A stretch of DNA of 37,286 bases, taken from NCBI GenBank assembly GCA_030057915.1, contig JASGUC010000006.1:1-37286 (forward strand), given 5' to 3'. This DNA comes from Pseudomonadota bacterium. Its GTDB lineage: Bacteria; Desulfobacterota; Syntrophia; Syntrophales; UBA8958. The position numbers and the translations under genes are program-made. Positions 30,393 through 37,286 of the stretch are shown in pieces. The notes below the pieces were generated by a model. That model did no database searches and was not told the origin of the DNA. It saw only the letters and a program-made list of their open reading frames with translations. How positions within the stretch are numbered: position 1 is the first letter of the stretch; every line of letters starts with the position of its first letter.

Positions 30393-30458
30393 TATGAAAC
30401 CTCCTTTCCTGTGCATGTTTTTGTCTCCGGGGCCATTGCGGTTGTCACGCAACCAACC

Positions 30459-31163
30459 CTATAGCCCCAAATAGGACGCCTTGACTTGCGGATCCTCCCG
30501 CAGCGCCGCGGAAGGGCCTTCCATGGCCACCGCCCCGTTTTCCAGGACATAGCCGCGGACGGTGATCGCCAATGTTTCCAGCACCTCCTGGGACACCAGG
30601 AGCACCGACATCCCTTCCTGGTTCAATTGCCTGACGATGGCAAAGATCTCCGCCGCCGCCTTGGGCGACAGACCCAGGGAAGGTTCGTCCAGCATGAGGA
30701 GACGGGGCCTGGCCATCAAGGCCCTCCCCAGGGCCGCCATCTGCTGTTCTCCTCCCGAGAGGCTGCCGGCCAACTGGCGTCGCCGGTCGGCGAGGCGGGG
30801 AAAGATCTCATATACGTGCGCGAGGGCTTCCCGACTCCCCTTCCGGACCGTGGGCAGATAGGCCCCCATGACGAGATTTTCCTCCACCGTCATGGCGGGA
30901 AACAGCTTGCGTCCCTCCGGGACCTGAACGATTCCCTCCCGGCATATCCGGTCCGGGGCAAAACCCTTCAGGGCTTTGCCCTCCCAGCTTATGGCGCCGC
31001 CGGTGGCGGGGACCAGGCCGGAGATGGCGTTGAGGAGGGTCGTCTTGCCGGCGCCGTTGCCGCCGATGAGGGCCGCCATCTCCCCCGGCGCGACCTCCAG
31101 GGAAACGTTGCGCAGGGCCTCCATCCGGCCGTAACACACGGTTATATTATCAACACGCAGCAT
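30459..31163 (-). CDS. livF: ABC transporter ATP-binding protein LivF
   Basis: 234 residues. Walker A GGNGAGKTT (about 34-42), Q-loop VQVPEGRKLFP, signature LSGGEQQM, Walker B LLMLDEPSLGLSP. The H-loop position reads LLVSQEV, as in LivF-type ATPases, which often lack the His. It drives the LivHM channel together with LivG, and its start overlaps the livG end by 14 bp. Confidence 0.94.
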   Translation of the reverse strand: MLRVDNITVCYGRMEALRNVSLEVAPGEMAALIGGNGAGKTTLLNAISGLVPATGGAISWEGKALKGFAPDRICREGIVQVPEGRKLFPAMTVEENLVMGAYLPTVRKGSREALAHVYEIFPRLADRRRQLAGSLSGGEQQMAALGRALMARPRLLMLDEPSLGLSPKAAAEIFAIVRQLNQEGMSVLLVSQEVLETLAITVRGYVLENGAVAMEGPSAALREDPQVKASYLGL

Positions 31164-31881
31164 AAGCGGCCCCCAGATAGGCGGAGATCACCTCCGGATG
31201 ATTGGCCACCTCTTCCGGCGTTCCCTCGGTGATCTTGATTCCGAAATTCAGGACCATGATGCGGCTGCACGTTGACATGATGGCCTTCATGACGTGTTCG
31301 ATCATGAAGATCGTCGTTCCATATGCATCCCGGATCCGGAAGGTCAACTCGATGGCGCTGCCGATTTCCGTCGGATTCAGTCCCGCAAAGACCTCGTCCA
31401 GAAGGAGGACTTCCGGATTGAGGGCCAGCGCCCGGGCTATTTCCAGACGCTTACGGTCTTCCAGGACGAGTTCATCGGGAAAACGGCGGGCCTTCTCCGT
31501 CAAGCCCGTAAAGGCGAGGATCTCCAGGGCCTTTTCCCTGGCTTCCCTGGCGCCCGCCCCTTGCTTGCGGCCGTAAAGCACGCCCGTGGCGACGTTTTCG
31601 ACGAGGTTCAGTCCCGCGAGGGGGCGAACGATCTGGAAGGTGCGGCCTATGCCCAACTGGGCCCGCTTATAGGGAGGGAAATCCGTTATTCTCCGTCCCG
31701 CAAAAAACAGGTCTCCCCCTTCAGGCCGGTGGATGCCGGAGATAACGTTGAACAGCGTCGTTTTTCCCGATCCGTTCGGACCGATGAGGCCGACGATCTC
31801 GCCGCGGCGCACCTCGAAATCGACTTCCGAAAGGGCCGTCAGACCGCCGAAACGCTTGGTTATCTTTTTGCCTGTGAGCAT
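31150..31881 (-). CDS. livG: ABC transporter ATP-binding protein LivG
   Basis: 243 residues. Walker A GPNGSGKTT (about 34-42), the LivG-type GIGRTFQIVRPLAGLNLVENV Q-loop region, Walker B LLLDEVFAGLNPTE and H-loop MIEHVM. The signature is unusual: LVLEDRKRLEIARAL in place of LSYGxQRRLEIARAL, so the helical C-loop keeps RLEIARAL but not the small-residue motif. I believe similar variants occur in some LivG homologues, so this is not taken as inactivation. It is the first transporter gene, 84 bp after the cyclase gene. Confidence 0.93.
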   Translation of the reverse strand: MLTGKKITKRFGGLTALSEVDFEVRRGEIVGLIGPNGSGKTTLFNVISGIHRPEGGDLFFAGRRITDFPPYKRAQLGIGRTFQIVRPLAGLNLVENVATGVLYGRKQGAGAREAREKALEILAFTGLTEKARRFPDELVLEDRKRLEIARALALNPEVLLLDEVFAGLNPTEIGSAIELTFRIRDAYGTTIFMIEHVMKAIMSTCSRIMVLNFGIKITEGTPEEVANHPEVISAYLGAAYAAC

Positions 31882-31902
31882 TTTAACCCCATCCCCACCC
31901 CG

Positions 31903-31925
31903 TCCCTCCCCATGAAGGGGAGGGA
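31903..31925. repeat. Intercistronic hairpin between the cyclase gene and livG
   Basis: TCCCTCCCC (31903-31911) and GGGGAGGGA (31917-31925) form a perfect 9-bp stem with a 5-base loop. There is no U-tract on the transcribed strand, so it is more likely an RNA-stability or dispersed hairpin repeat than a terminator. It could set relative levels of enzyme and transporter mRNA. Confidence 0.7.
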
Positions 31926-31964
31926 GATATGATTAGGCGCGTGTGTTTTCCTCCTTCCTTTCCT

Positions 31965-32747
31965 TTACAGGTCGTCGACGATGGCTACGGGGCGGCACCA
32001 GCCCGCGGAGGCCCCTTTGATCTTCACGGGGAAACAACAGACCGTGAAACCGTGGGGCCGGCCGATAGCGGCAAGGTTCGCGAGCTTTTCCATATGGCAA
32101 TACCCCTTCTCGATGCCGGCGAAGTGGGCCTCCCAGATGACCCTCGGATCCCCCGTCTCCTGGAATTCCCGGGCCAGGAACGGCAGCGGACGGTCCCAGC
32201 TCCAGGCGTCGATGCCCACCACCTTCACCCCCCTTTCGGTGAGGTAGAGGGTGCTTTCCCTGGTCATGCCCGGTCCCTTGACGAGATACTCCGCCTTGCC
32301 CCAGGCGGCGTCGGCGCCTGTCTGGACGAGGACGATGTCCAGCGGCTTCAAGGCGTAGCCGATTCTGTCCAGTTCCTGGCGCACGTCGTCGGCGGTAATC
32401 CTCTCCCCGTCGTCCTTGTGGCGGAAATCGAGGAGGACCCCGTCGCTCATGCACCAGTCGAGGGGGACCTCGTCAATGGTAATGGCCCGCTTGCCCTGAT
32501 CCTGCGTGGGGTGGTAGTGGTAGGGGGCGTCTAAGTGGGTGCCGCTGTGGGTGGTGAGGGTGATGAATTCCAGGGCCCAGCCGAGGCCGCCGGGGAGCTG
32601 CTCCCGCTTGAGTCCCGGGAAGAAGTCGAGCATCTGCGTCGCCCCCGCCGCGTGATCGACATAATCGATCCGGGGAATCATCATGGGGGGGTCGCTGGGC
32701 AGGGACGCCTCGATGGCGATGCTCAGATCGACAATACGTTTTCCCAT
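31965..32747 (-). CDS. Cyclase-family metal hydrolase (kynurenine formamidase-like, PF04199)
   Basis: 260 residues. The metal-binding motif HxGTHxDxPxH is complete: His67, Thr70, His71, Asp73, Pro75 and His77. Downstream VVGIDAWSWDRP matches the conserved GID...S.D segment of the family. Members hydrolyse N-formylkynurenine, isatin or other cyclic or N-acyl amides; the substrate is unknown. No tryptophan-pathway genes are nearby. In this operon it could open a cyclic amide or lactone before cleavage by the BKACE enzyme. GGAGGAAAG precedes the ATG. No signal peptide, so it is cytoplasmic. Confidence 0.88.
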   Translation of the reverse strand: MGKRIVDLSIAIEASLPSDPPMMIPRIDYVDHAAGATQMLDFFPGLKREQLPGGLGWALEFITLTTHSGTHLDAPYHYHPTQDQGKRAITIDEVPLDWCMSDGVLLDFRHKDDGERITADDVRQELDRIGYALKPLDIVLVQTGADAAWGKAEYLVKGPGMTRESTLYLTERGVKVVGIDAWSWDRPLPFLAREFQETGDPRVIWEAHFAGIEKGYCHMEKLANLAAIGRPHGFTVCCFPVKIKGASAGWCRPVAIVDDL

Positions 32748-32790
32748 GTTCTTTCCTCCTCCCTGCCGTTCCGTGACAGGCTTGAAGCGG

Positions 32791-33714
32791 TTAAAAGTTC
32801 ACCTTGTCCAATCCCTTGAGTCCCAGGATCCGCCGCGCCTCCGACGGCGTCGCCGGTTCGATCCCGATCTCCCGGGCGATGCGGACGAGCTTGGCCACCT
32901 GTTCGGCGTTGCTTTTCGCCAACCGCCCCTTTTCGAGAAAGAGATTGTCCTCCAGACCGACCCGGGCGTGCCCCCCCATCATCAGGGAGGTCGTACAGAG
33001 GTTGAACTGGGTCCGGCCGGCGGCGCAGACGGAGAACTGGAAATCGCCGATGGCCTTCCGGGCGGCCTCCAGGAGGATGACGAAGTTTTCGATCGTCGCC
33101 GGGATGCCGCCGAGGATCCCCATGACAAACTGGAGATAAACGGGTTTTTTCACATGCCCCTTCTCGATGAGGAAGGAGAGGTTGTTGATCATTCCAAAGT
33201 CGTAGATCTCGAATTCCGGTTTGGTGTCCTGGAGGGCGAATCTTTCCAGGAACTGCCGCATCGTGAGGAAGGTGTTGGGGAAGATGAAGTCCTCCGATGC
33301 CTGGAGGTAGTTCCGTTCCCAGTCGTGCTTCCATTCCGTGTAGTTCTCGGCGATGTGGAAGAGGGCGAAATTGAGGGAGCCGGCATTGAGGGTCGCCAAC
33401 TCCGGCGACAGGCTGGCGACGACACGGACGCGGTTTTCCACCGGTTCCCCCAGACGGCCGCCGGTGGTGCAGCATACCACCATGTCGCAGCGTTTCTTTA
33501 TCCCAGCGGCCACCGTCCGGAAGAGTTCCTGATCGGCGCTGGGCAGGCCCGTGGCGGGGTTGCGGACGTGGACATGAGCGACCGCCGCCCCGGCTTCATG
33601 CGCCCTCACCGCCTCCTCGATCAGTTGCTCCGGGGTAATCGGCAGGTAGGGGGACATGCTGGGGGTGTGGATGGATCCGGTCAGGGCGGCGGTAATGATC
33701 CTTTTTTCCCTCAT
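32791..33714 (-). CDS. Beta-keto-acid cleavage enzyme (BKACE, DUF849)
   Basis: 307 residues. BKACEs condense a beta-keto acid with acetyl-CoA to give acetoacetate and a new acyl-CoA; Kce of lysine fermentation is the type enzyme. Zn ligands His47 and His49 lie in AGAAVAHVHVRNP and Glu255 in HARVGLEDNL. Arg251 and Asp256 sit at the same spacing as the catalytic Arg and Asp of Kce. CTTGGR near 82-87 matches the substrate-binding loop. ATG at 33714 with AAGGAGA ahead. Unlike in the lysine cluster, no aminomutase genes are adjacent, so the keto acid differs. It sits 43 bp upstream of the cyclase gene and is probably co-transcribed with it. Confidence 0.92.
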   Translation of the reverse strand: MREKRIITAALTGSIHTPSMSPYLPITPEQLIEEAVRAHEAGAAVAHVHVRNPATGLPSADQELFRTVAAGIKKRCDMVVCCTTGGRLGEPVENRVRVVASLSPELATLNAGSLNFALFHIAENYTEWKHDWERNYLQASEDFIFPNTFLTMRQFLERFALQDTKPEFEIYDFGMINNLSFLIEKGHVKKPVYLQFVMGILGGIPATIENFVILLEAARKAIGDFQFSVCAAGRTQFNLCTTSLMMGGHARVGLEDNLFLEKGRLAKSNAEQVAKLVRIAREIGIEPATPSEARRILGLKGLDKVNF

Positions 33715-33745
33715 GATCGACAATCTCCTTTCGATGCGGTGTCGG

Positions 33746-33767
33746 GGGAGGGCGTTTCCGCCCTCCC
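33746..33767 (-). promoter_or_regulatory. Hairpin between the regulator and BKACE genes
   Basis: GGGAGGGCG (33746-33754) and CGCCCTCCC (33759-33767) form a 9-bp stem with a TTTC loop. It lies in the 109-bp gap downstream of the regulator gene and ahead of the BKACE ribosome site. Without a U-tract it may attenuate or protect the mRNA rather than terminate it. Confidence 0.5.
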
Positions 33768-33823
33768 GGTTTGTAAGAAAACGCCCGCGGCCATTTGGAT
33801 GTTTTCGTCTCTTCTCCCTTCCT

Positions 33824-34639
33824 TCACCAATCCGCCTCGATATCCAGCAGCTTCTCCAGTTGCATCCCGTACTCCGCCTTCATCTGCCGTTCGAACCGAC
33901 AGATCATCTTGTTCGAATAAATATCGTGACGTATGTAGTTGGTCATCAATTTCACCACGCCGGGATTGCTGGTCCAGAAGCCGTTCCACTCCCGGTCCGG
34001 GGGGCGGCTCATAAACAGGCCCGAGGATTCATCCGCCACCATGGTCAATTCCCCGCTGTGGCGTTCATATACCGAATCCACCCGGACATGATGGAACACC
34101 TTGCCGACCTCGATGATCTCCCGGTCGAACTGGATGGAGAAGATCGCCACTCCCCGCTCCTGGGCGGCGATAAGGTTGTTTTCCAACAGCCTGCCCTGAG
34201 GGGGCCACAGGCTTGTCAGGACGCTGTTTTTCGCGGCGTCGATCAAATCCCGGGCCTTGGCGATGAGGAGGTCATGATCGGTCAACTGCCAGAGGGTGAT
34301 ATCCACGGCGGGCATGGACATCTTTTCCAGATTGGCCGCCAGGCGTTGCTCGGTGACTTGAAATTCGTTGCTTTTACGGGCGAGGAATTCCCGGTAGGGC
34401 AGGGGGGAGTACATCTGCGGATCCGTATTCAGCGCGGCCACCAGTCCCTTTTGCACCATCCGGTTCAGGGTTTCGTAAATCTTGGGACCGGGGACCCCGG
34501 AGCGGCGGCTGATCTCATGGCCGTGGGAAGGGTGTTTCCGCAGGAGGGTCAGGTAGGCCTTGGCCTCGTAGATTGTCAAGCCCATGCTGTTGAGAGCGTC
34601 CACCGTATCCTGGAATAAGTTGCGGAATCCTTCTTCCAT
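33824..34639 (-). CDS. TrmB-family transcriptional regulator
   Basis: 271 residues. An N-terminal winged-helix TrmB domain (NSMGLTIYEAKAYLTLLRKHPSHGHEISRRSGVPGPKIYETLNRMVQKGLV) at about 17-66 is followed by a coiled segment and a C-terminal effector domain with a phospholipase-D-like fold (LTDHDLLIAKARDLIDAAKNSVLTSLWPPQG). TrmB proteins are best known from archaea as sugar-responsive regulators. Here it heads an uptake and catabolism operon and probably senses its substrate. ATG at 34639 has GGCGGAG close by; a GTG two codons upstream is an alternative. A consensus promoter and a palindrome precede it (see separate entries), suggesting autoregulation. Confidence 0.9.
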   Translation of the reverse strand: MEEGFRNLFQDTVDALNSMGLTIYEAKAYLTLLRKHPSHGHEISRRSGVPGPKIYETLNRMVQKGLVAALNTDPQMYSPLPYREFLARKSNEFQVTEQRLAANLEKMSMPAVDITLWQLTDHDLLIAKARDLIDAAKNSVLTSLWPPQGRLLENNLIAAQERGVAIFSIQFDREIIEVGKVFHHVRVDSVYERHSGELTMVADESSGLFMSRPPDREWNGFWTSNPGVVKLMTNYIRHDIYSNKMICRFERQMKAEYGMQLEKLLDIEADW

Positions 34640-34651
34640 GTCCACTCCGCC

Positions 34652-34680
34652 TTGACATTACTACAGAGGTAGTTTAAAAA
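34652..34680 (+). promoter_or_regulatory. Candidate plus-strand promoter for the nucleotidyltransferase gene
   Basis: TTGACA (34652-34657), a 17-bp spacer, then TAAAAA (34675-34680). The spacer contains the palindrome at 34660-34673. The leader to the start codon at 34768 would be about 80 bases. Confidence 0.5.
34660..34673. promoter_or_regulatory. Candidate operator shared by two divergent promoters
   Basis: ACTACAGAGGTAGT is an inverted repeat with 5-bp arms and a 4-base centre. It overlaps the minus-strand -10 box and lies in the spacer of the plus-strand promoter, an ideal place for repression of both by the adjacent TrmB-family protein. That the regulator binds it is inference. Confidence 0.5.
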
Positions 34681-34699
34681 AGCAAACCATGATTGTCAA
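34671..34699 (-). promoter_or_regulatory. Sigma-70 promoter of the regulator gene
   Basis: Minus strand TTGACA (plus-strand TGTCAA 34694-34699), a 17-bp spacer, TAAACT (plus-strand AGTTTA 34671-34676). Transcription would start near 34664, about 25 bases before the ATG, and inside the palindrome. Confidence 0.65.
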
Positions 34700-34767
34700 G
34701 ATAAAAATCCGGGCCTCGCAAGACCGCGTTGGTCTAGCCTCCCCGTCCGGAGGTCAGGGGGTTGCGC

Positions 34768-35490
34768 ATGAGTAAGCCCTTCGCCTCGAAAAGGAGCATC
34801 AAGACCGCCTTCATCCTGGGCGCCGGTCTGGGAACCCGCCTGCGGCCCCTGACGGATCATTGTCCCAAGCCGCTCCTGCCGCTGGGGGGGCGGCCGATGA
34901 TCACTTACGCCATGGAACATCTCCGGCGGGCGGGGATCGAGAGGTTCATCGTCAATACCCATCATTGCGCCCAGGTCTATGCGGAGACCTTCCCCCGCCG
35001 CGAGTGGCGGGGCGTGCCCATCGTCTTCCGCCATGAACCGACGTTGCTCGATACGGGCGGGGGGATAAAGAACATCGAGGACCTCCTCGTCGAAGGCGAG
35101 CCGTTGTTGGTGTACAATGGGGATGTCCTTACCGATATGCCCCTGCAAGATCTCATGGAACGCCACTTTCAGGCCGGAGCGCCCGCCACCCTCGCCCTCC
35201 GCTCCGACGGACATCCCCGGAACGTGAATCTGGATGCCGAAGGCTATGTGTGCGACCTTCGCCACACCCTGGGCCATGACGGTGTGCGCTCCTGTCTGTT
35301 CACGGGGGTATATATCGTCGAAAAATCCCTCCTCGCCGGGATCGCCCCCGGGATCAAGCAGGACATCATCCCCGTGTTCGTCGCCATGATCCGGACACGT
35401 CCCCGCGCCGTGGCCGGGGCGGTCATCGACACCGGCCACTGGTCCGACGTCGGTTCCCCAGCGATCTACCGCGCCCTTCAGGATCTTTGA
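34768..35490 (+). CDS. Sugar-1-phosphate nucleotidyltransferase (NTP_transferase family, MurU-like)
   Basis: 240 residues. The nucleotide-binding signature LGAGLGTRLRPLT (17-29) is followed by KPLLPLGGRPM (34-44), the metal site YNGDVLTD with Asp119, and IDTGHWSDVGSP near the C terminus. It transfers a nucleotidyl group to a sugar phosphate. Short single-domain members of this type include MurNAc-1-P uridylyltransferase (MurU); its usual kinase partner AmgK is not in the window, so the substrate is open. ATG at 34768 has GGGGG ahead, while a TTG at 34762 is better placed for GGAGG. The final codon and stop (CTTTGA) are part of the left end of a family B element. Confidence 0.88.
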   Translation: MSKPFASKRSIKTAFILGAGLGTRLRPLTDHCPKPLLPLGGRPMITYAMEHLRRAGIERFIVNTHHCAQVYAETFPRREWRGVPIVFRHEPTLLDTGGGIKNIEDLLVEGEPLLVYNGDVLTDMPLQDLMERHFQAGAPATLALRSDGHPRNVNLDAEGYVCDLRHTLGHDGVRSCLFTGVYIVEKSLLAGIAPGIKQDIIPVFVAMIRTRPRAVAGAVIDTGHWSDVGSPAIYRALQDL

Positions 35491-35720
35491 ACCCAAATTT
35501 TCCATTGGAAGGTTCACGGCTCCATGATTCATGGTGCGCCGCCCCTGGGTCATTGGCCAACGGGTCGTATGGCGAAGGCGACATGGCGAAGGCTACATAA
35601 TGAAATCGATGAAGAATTTCTGATGGTTTCTTCCTTGGGGCAGGCTCCGGAAATCCTTACGGCCGCCATCTCCGGCGCCGCCGAGAGAGGGCGGAAACCT
35701 CCGGATGGAAAATTTGGGTT
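35490..35720. mobile_element. Family B miniature element, copy 2 (complete)
   Basis: 231 bp with perfect 16-bp terminal inverted repeats AACCCAAATTTTCCAT (35490-35505) and ATGGAAAATTTGGGTT (35705-35720). The interior matches 1743-1937. Reading frames inside are short and lack family resemblance. The left end touches the stop codon of the nucleotidyltransferase gene, so insertion may have reshaped that gene's C terminus. Confidence 0.85.
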
Positions 35721-35788
35721 GAACCCCTTGCAAAACCGCCGGGAATTGCCTTTTGCCGTGCCGCACTCAATGATGATCAACCTGCGAT

Positions 35789-35826
35789 CCGGGTGGGGCG
35801 GGGCAGAGCGGGGTGGGGCGGGGTAA
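35789..35826. repeat. GGTGGGGCGGGG short tandem repeat
   Basis: GGGTGGGGCGGGG is repeated about twice with a GCAGAGC interruption, a G-rich tract that could form quadruplex structure. It lies between two miniature elements; no gene is supported in 35721-35888. Confidence 0.65.
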
Positions 35827-35888
35827 ATACCCTTTGACACCCCGGGGCGATCCCCTTATACTCCCCCCGCCTGCGGGCCTCCAGGGAG

Positions 35889-36015
35889 AGGCCTTTGAAA
35901 ATCCATGTTTTCCTTTCACCCCGGTAAAATCCGGGGCTGTAAGGCCTTGAAAACACGGTATTCCGGCTGCCAATGGATGCCGAAGGGGCTTGGAAACAGC
36001 ATTCCTTAAAGGTCT
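35889..36015. mobile_element. Family A miniature element, copy 4
   Basis: 127 bp. The left end AGGCCTTTGAAAATCC and the right end CTTAAAGGTCT keep the family inverted repeats. The interior shares GGCCTTG and ATTCCGGCT landmarks with copy 3. No target duplication is recognisable. Confidence 0.75.
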
Positions 36016-36035
36016 CGTTGCAATGCCTACGGAAC

Positions 36036-36240
36036 GTGCCGCGAGGATGGGGGAGAAGGGGATATGAGAATTGCGGAAAGCGCGCCCTTGGAAGCGCTGC
36101 CGCGAGGGCGGGGGAGAAGTATAGCGGCTGAGCAAATTAACCGCGCACCTGTTACAGCGCCACGGCGAGGGCGGGGGAGAAGGGGCGCAGCTTTGCTTCG
36201 AAATCCCGCAGCTCCAGAACGCGCCGTGAGGCTGGGGAGA
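36036..36240. repeat. Degenerate 61-bp periodic array
   Basis: A core like GCCGCGAGGGCGGGGGAGAAG ends near 36060, 36120, 36182 and 36241, with about 35 bp of dissimilar sequence between cores. The core itself varies at several positions in every copy. A GCCGTTGGCGGGGG motif then occurs at 36243 and 36311. The array ends shortly before palindrome repeat copy 2. Repeat divergence argues against CRISPR. No gene in 36016-36340. Confidence 0.6.
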
Positions 36241-36340
36241 AGGCCGTTGGCGGGGGGTGTCGAGAGGCTGTTCAGGGAATTCTTCGTGTTGAAAAGACTC
36301 GGGTGGATAAGGCCGTTGGCGGGGGGGGGTGTCGAGAGGG

Positions 36341-36411
36341 TATGCCGGCGCGCCGGCATAGGTAAAGCAGTTGATTTTATAGGCGCAATCGACGACGGTC
36401 AAAAAGTTTTG
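36341..36411. repeat. Dispersed palindrome repeat, copy 2
   Basis: TATGCCGGCGCGCCGGCATA (36341-36360) is a perfect 20-bp palindrome, followed by GGTAAAG and ending in GACGACGGTCAAAAAGTTTT plus G. It is the same as 351-420 apart from the middle. As with copy 1, a GC-rich array lies on its left side. Confidence 0.8.
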
Positions 36412-36470
36412 AGGTGAGAAAACCCTGCCGCCGTCGGGGTGTTTTTGGCCCTGAAGAATTGGGGTCAGGT

Positions 36471-36581
36471 CTTGAAATGAGTTTTGATAGGAAAGGATGA
36501 AAAACCGTCACAGGACCTCAAGGAGCGGCAGGCCCTGCGGGCTTGAAATGAGAGTTTTGACAGGAAAGAATGAAAAGCCCG
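36471..36581. repeat. 40-bp imperfect direct repeat before the methyltransferase gene
   Basis: CTTGAAATGAG(AG)TTTTGA(T/C)AGG followed by AAAG(G/A)ATGAAAA occurs at 36471-36502 and 36542-36576. The first copy is preceded by AATTGGGGTCAGGT, a sequence type I associate with ends of IS200-like/REP elements in related bacteria (low certainty). The spacer between copies contains GCAGGCCCTGCGGG, which can fold. Confidence 0.6.
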
Positions 36582-36636
36582 CAGTGTTGACTCCTCCGGC
36601 AATAAGAGTCATTATGCCGAGGGAGACCGAGGAAGT

Positions 36637-37286
36637 ATGAAAGGAAAGACTCAAGCAGTGTTCAATGAGAATCGCGAGGTTGCCGCTGCATTCAGCCCAT
36701 CGGAATCTATCGTCGTTTATCCCGGCGATTGCCTTGACCTGTTAAGATCAATACCGGATGAGTCACTTCAACTCGTAGTCACTTCACATCCGTTACAACA
36801 TCGGCAAAGAATACGAGAAAAAACTTCACCTCGACGTGTACCTGCGACAACAAGCCCAGATCATCGCCGAATGTGTGCGTGCGTTGTCACCTAAAGGCAG
36901 CATTTGCTGGCAGGTAGGAAACTATGTTGACAGGGGGGCCATCATTCCTTTGGACACCGTCTTATATCCTGCCTTCGCAAACCTGGGTCTCAGGATGCGC
37001 AATCGAATTATATGGCATTTCGAGCACGGACTTCATTGCAGTCGCCGATTCTCTGGTCGCTACGAAACAATTATTTGGTTCACAAAATCTGAGGATTACG
37101 TCTTCAATCTGGATCCCGTGCGCGTGCCCCAGAAGTACCCAGGAAAAAAGTATTTCAAGGGTCCGAAAGCCGGACAGTATTCGTGCAACCCGCTCGGGAA
37201 AAACCCCGGGGACTTGTGGATAATTCCGAATGTAAAAAGCAACCATGTCGAGAAAACAGAGCATCCGTGTCAATTTCCTGTTGAAC
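36637..37286 (+). pseudogene. Beta-class DNA (N4-cytosine/N6-adenine) methyltransferase, frameshifted, partial
   Basis: The N terminus reads IVVYPGDCLDLLRSIPDESLQLVVTS, where the family motif SPPY should follow. Instead the frame reads TSHPLQHRQR and soon ends. From 36794 the +1 frame resumes the protein as YNIGKEYEKK and stays open to the window end (CVRALSPKGSICWQVGNYV, IIWHFEHGLHCSRRFSGRYETIIWFTKS, DLWIIPNVKSNHVEKTEHPCQFPVE). One extra T at 36793-36794 explains the shift, and SPPY would in any case be SHPY. The order catalytic motif first, with the SAM-binding motif expected after the window, indicates a beta-class enzyme. No restriction enzyme is visible upstream. GAGGAAG... precedes the ATG. 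A sequencing error cannot be excluded. Confidence 0.85.

Noticed and set aside
31400-31460. LivG as an inactive ATPase because LSGGQ is missing
   Set aside because: Walker A, Walker B and the H-loop are intact, and I believe RKRLEIARAL-type signatures occur in some LivG homologues.
34715-34767. tRNA-like folding of AGACCGCGTTGGTCT and the neighbouring stem
   Set aside because: Two adjacent hairpins only; no acceptor, T-arm consensus or cloverleaf can be formed.
36036-36240. Possible CRISPR array (about 25-bp cores spaced by about 35 bp)
   Set aside because: The cores differ from one another in several positions, the periodicity drifts, there are only four units and no cas genes are nearby. 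Better described as a degenerate intergenic repeat.

Overview
The window reads as chromosome from a GC-rich anaerobic bacterium of the Desulfobacterota, most like Syntrophales/Syntrophobacterales. This is inferred from gene content: pyruvoyl-dependent arginine decarboxylase, an aldehyde:ferredoxin oxidoreductase with a polyferredoxin and iron alcohol dehydrogenases, a ferritin-like diiron protein, a beta-keto-acid cleavage enzyme with a branched-chain-type ABC importer, and a selenocysteine-containing glutaredoxin-like protein. No rRNA, tRNA or confident CRISPR array was seen.

Layout. 1-1160 is gene-free: a GC-rich minisatellite, a dispersed palindrome repeat and a miniature inverted-repeat element with a target-site duplication. 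1162-4180 (+) holds a DUF1893 protein, MazG and a secreted D-Ala-D-Ala peptidase. 4560-10511 (-) holds a ferritin-like protein, a three-gene ArsA-like ATPase operon, a CstA transporter with a poly-alanine insertion and an unidentified protein. 10825-13213 holds MobB, an unknown membrane protein with three 25-residue repeats and an alpha/beta hydrolase. 13456-15156 (-) holds pyruvoyl-dependent arginine decarboxylase, a ferritin-like remnant, a two-UGA selenoprotein of the Uxx-star glutaredoxin-like type that ordinary ORF calling misses, and a cNMP-binding protein. 15463-17689 (+) holds an NlpC/P60 lipoprotein and TruA. A TnpB tail remnant and a miniature element follow.

18249-26855 (+) is a tightly packed seven-gene run: SCP2-like protein, an iron-ADH homologue that has lost all four metal ligands, an intact iron-ADH, a tungsten-type AOR, a four-cluster ferredoxin, a PAS-PAS-HD-GYP c-di-GMP phosphodiesterase and a SpoIID-type protein. 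I read the first five as an aldehyde/alcohol/acid redox module, with second-messenger turnover translationally coupled to it.

27366-34639 (-) is an uptake and catabolism cluster: TrmB-type regulator, BKACE (DUF849) enzyme, cyclase-family hydrolase and LivG-F-K-H-M. A palindrome lies inside two overlapping divergent promoters between the regulator and a sugar-1-phosphate nucleotidyltransferase (34768-35490, +). The last 1.8 kb is repeat-rich and ends in a DNA methyltransferase gene whose catalytic motif is hit by a frameshift; it runs off the window.

A recurrent theme is small non-coding mobile elements. One 124-130 bp family is present four times, a second family of about 230 bp twice, and a third once with a clear target duplication. 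They abut gene starts and ends, and in one case supply a stop codon.
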